From Burkholderiales bacterium (GTDB lineage: Bacteria > Pseudomonadota > Gammaproteobacteria > Burkholderiales > Burkholderiaceae_D), in NCBI GenBank assembly GCA_016200845.1, contig JACQDW010000120.1:1-42909 (forward strand): 42,909 nucleotides of DNA, written 5' to 3'. A model generated the notes under the pieces. The model made no database searches. It was given only the letters and a program-made list of their open reading frames with translations, and was not told the DNA's origin. Each line of letters begins with the position of its first letter. The first letter of the stretch is position 1. The translations under genes were made by a program, and so were the position numbers. Shown piece after piece: positions 42,884 through 42,909 of this stretch.

Positions 42884-42909
42884 AGGACTTACGCAAAATT
42901 GCGCTGGCT
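42884..42909. repeat. Partial second copy of the 102-bp inverted-repeat element
   Basis: These last 26 bases match the first 26 bases of the element at 30515-30616 with a single G/A difference, in the same orientation. The copy begins 14 bp after the tonB stop codon and is cut by the window edge. Both copies therefore sit directly downstream of a gene, on opposite gene strands. Confidence 0.85.

Noticed and set aside
42884-42909. Repeat at the window end considered as an IS terminal repeat
   Set aside because: The complete copy at 30515-30616 is only 102 bp and carries no transposase, so a full insertion sequence is not supported.

Overview
The window reads as a chromosomal segment of a betaproteobacterium, most likely Burkholderiales/Oxalobacteraceae (Undibacterium-like). 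This is inferred from gene content (RlhA, PrkA-YeaH-SpoVR, Prc, PCu(A)C copper operon), the medium GC content and the short palindromic intergenic repeats. No rRNA, tRNA, CRISPR array, transposase or integrase was found. Genes are dense and mostly ordinary, apart from one 7-kb accessory island.

Layout, left to right. (1) 1-822: a SIR2-family gene, minus strand, cut by the window edge. (2) 0.96-9.0 kb: housekeeping and envelope genes: rRNA hydroxylase rlhA, a CsgG-like secreted protein, a secreted M1 metallopeptidase, a PBP4-type dacB, a 64-residue membrane protein and an HDOD protein. (3) 9.0-12.3 kb: a copper-uptake type operon: DUF2946 protein, TonB-dependent receptor, PCu(A)C periplasmic copper chaperone. 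(4) 12.26-19.29 kb: an AT-richer island bounded by two copies of the 3' part of the PCu(A)C gene. One copy is part of the intact gene; the other is a 5'-truncated remnant. The island holds two divergent gene sets. Leftward: a DUF2779 Fe-S nuclease/exonuclease gene (with a frameshift and five in-frame hexapeptide repeats), a WYL regulator, and a PD-(D/E)XK-like protein. Rightward: a zinc-ribbon membrane protein, a protein whose HD phosphohydrolase domain has lost its catalytic residues, and a second SIR2 protein. The layout resembles a defence island, but no known named system is recognised.

(5) 19.6-27.5 kb: an RcnB/CigR-like protein, then a six-gene leftward operon: membrane-fusion protein, ABC ATPase, two FtsX/MacB-type permeases, an NtrC-family regulator and its histidine kinase. 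A near-consensus sigma-54 promoter and two tandem palindromes lie in front of it, so the operon probably activates itself. (6) 27.5-32.8 kb: a large secreted M1 aminopeptidase and the tail-specific protease prc, with clear terminators and a 102-bp terminal-inverted-repeat element in the prc 3' region. (7) 33.3-38.2 kb: the stress operon prkA-yeaH-spoVR behind a sigma-S-like -10 element. (8) 38.4-39.4 kb: an AT-rich orphan gene of unknown function. (9) 39.7-42.9 kb: a NarX/UhpB-type histidine kinase and LuxR-type regulator pair, divergent from a tonB gene across a spacer with a perfect 15-bp palindrome. The window ends inside a second copy of the 102-bp element.

All functions rest on motif and family recognition by eye. 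No alignments, HMM searches or base-composition calculations were run.
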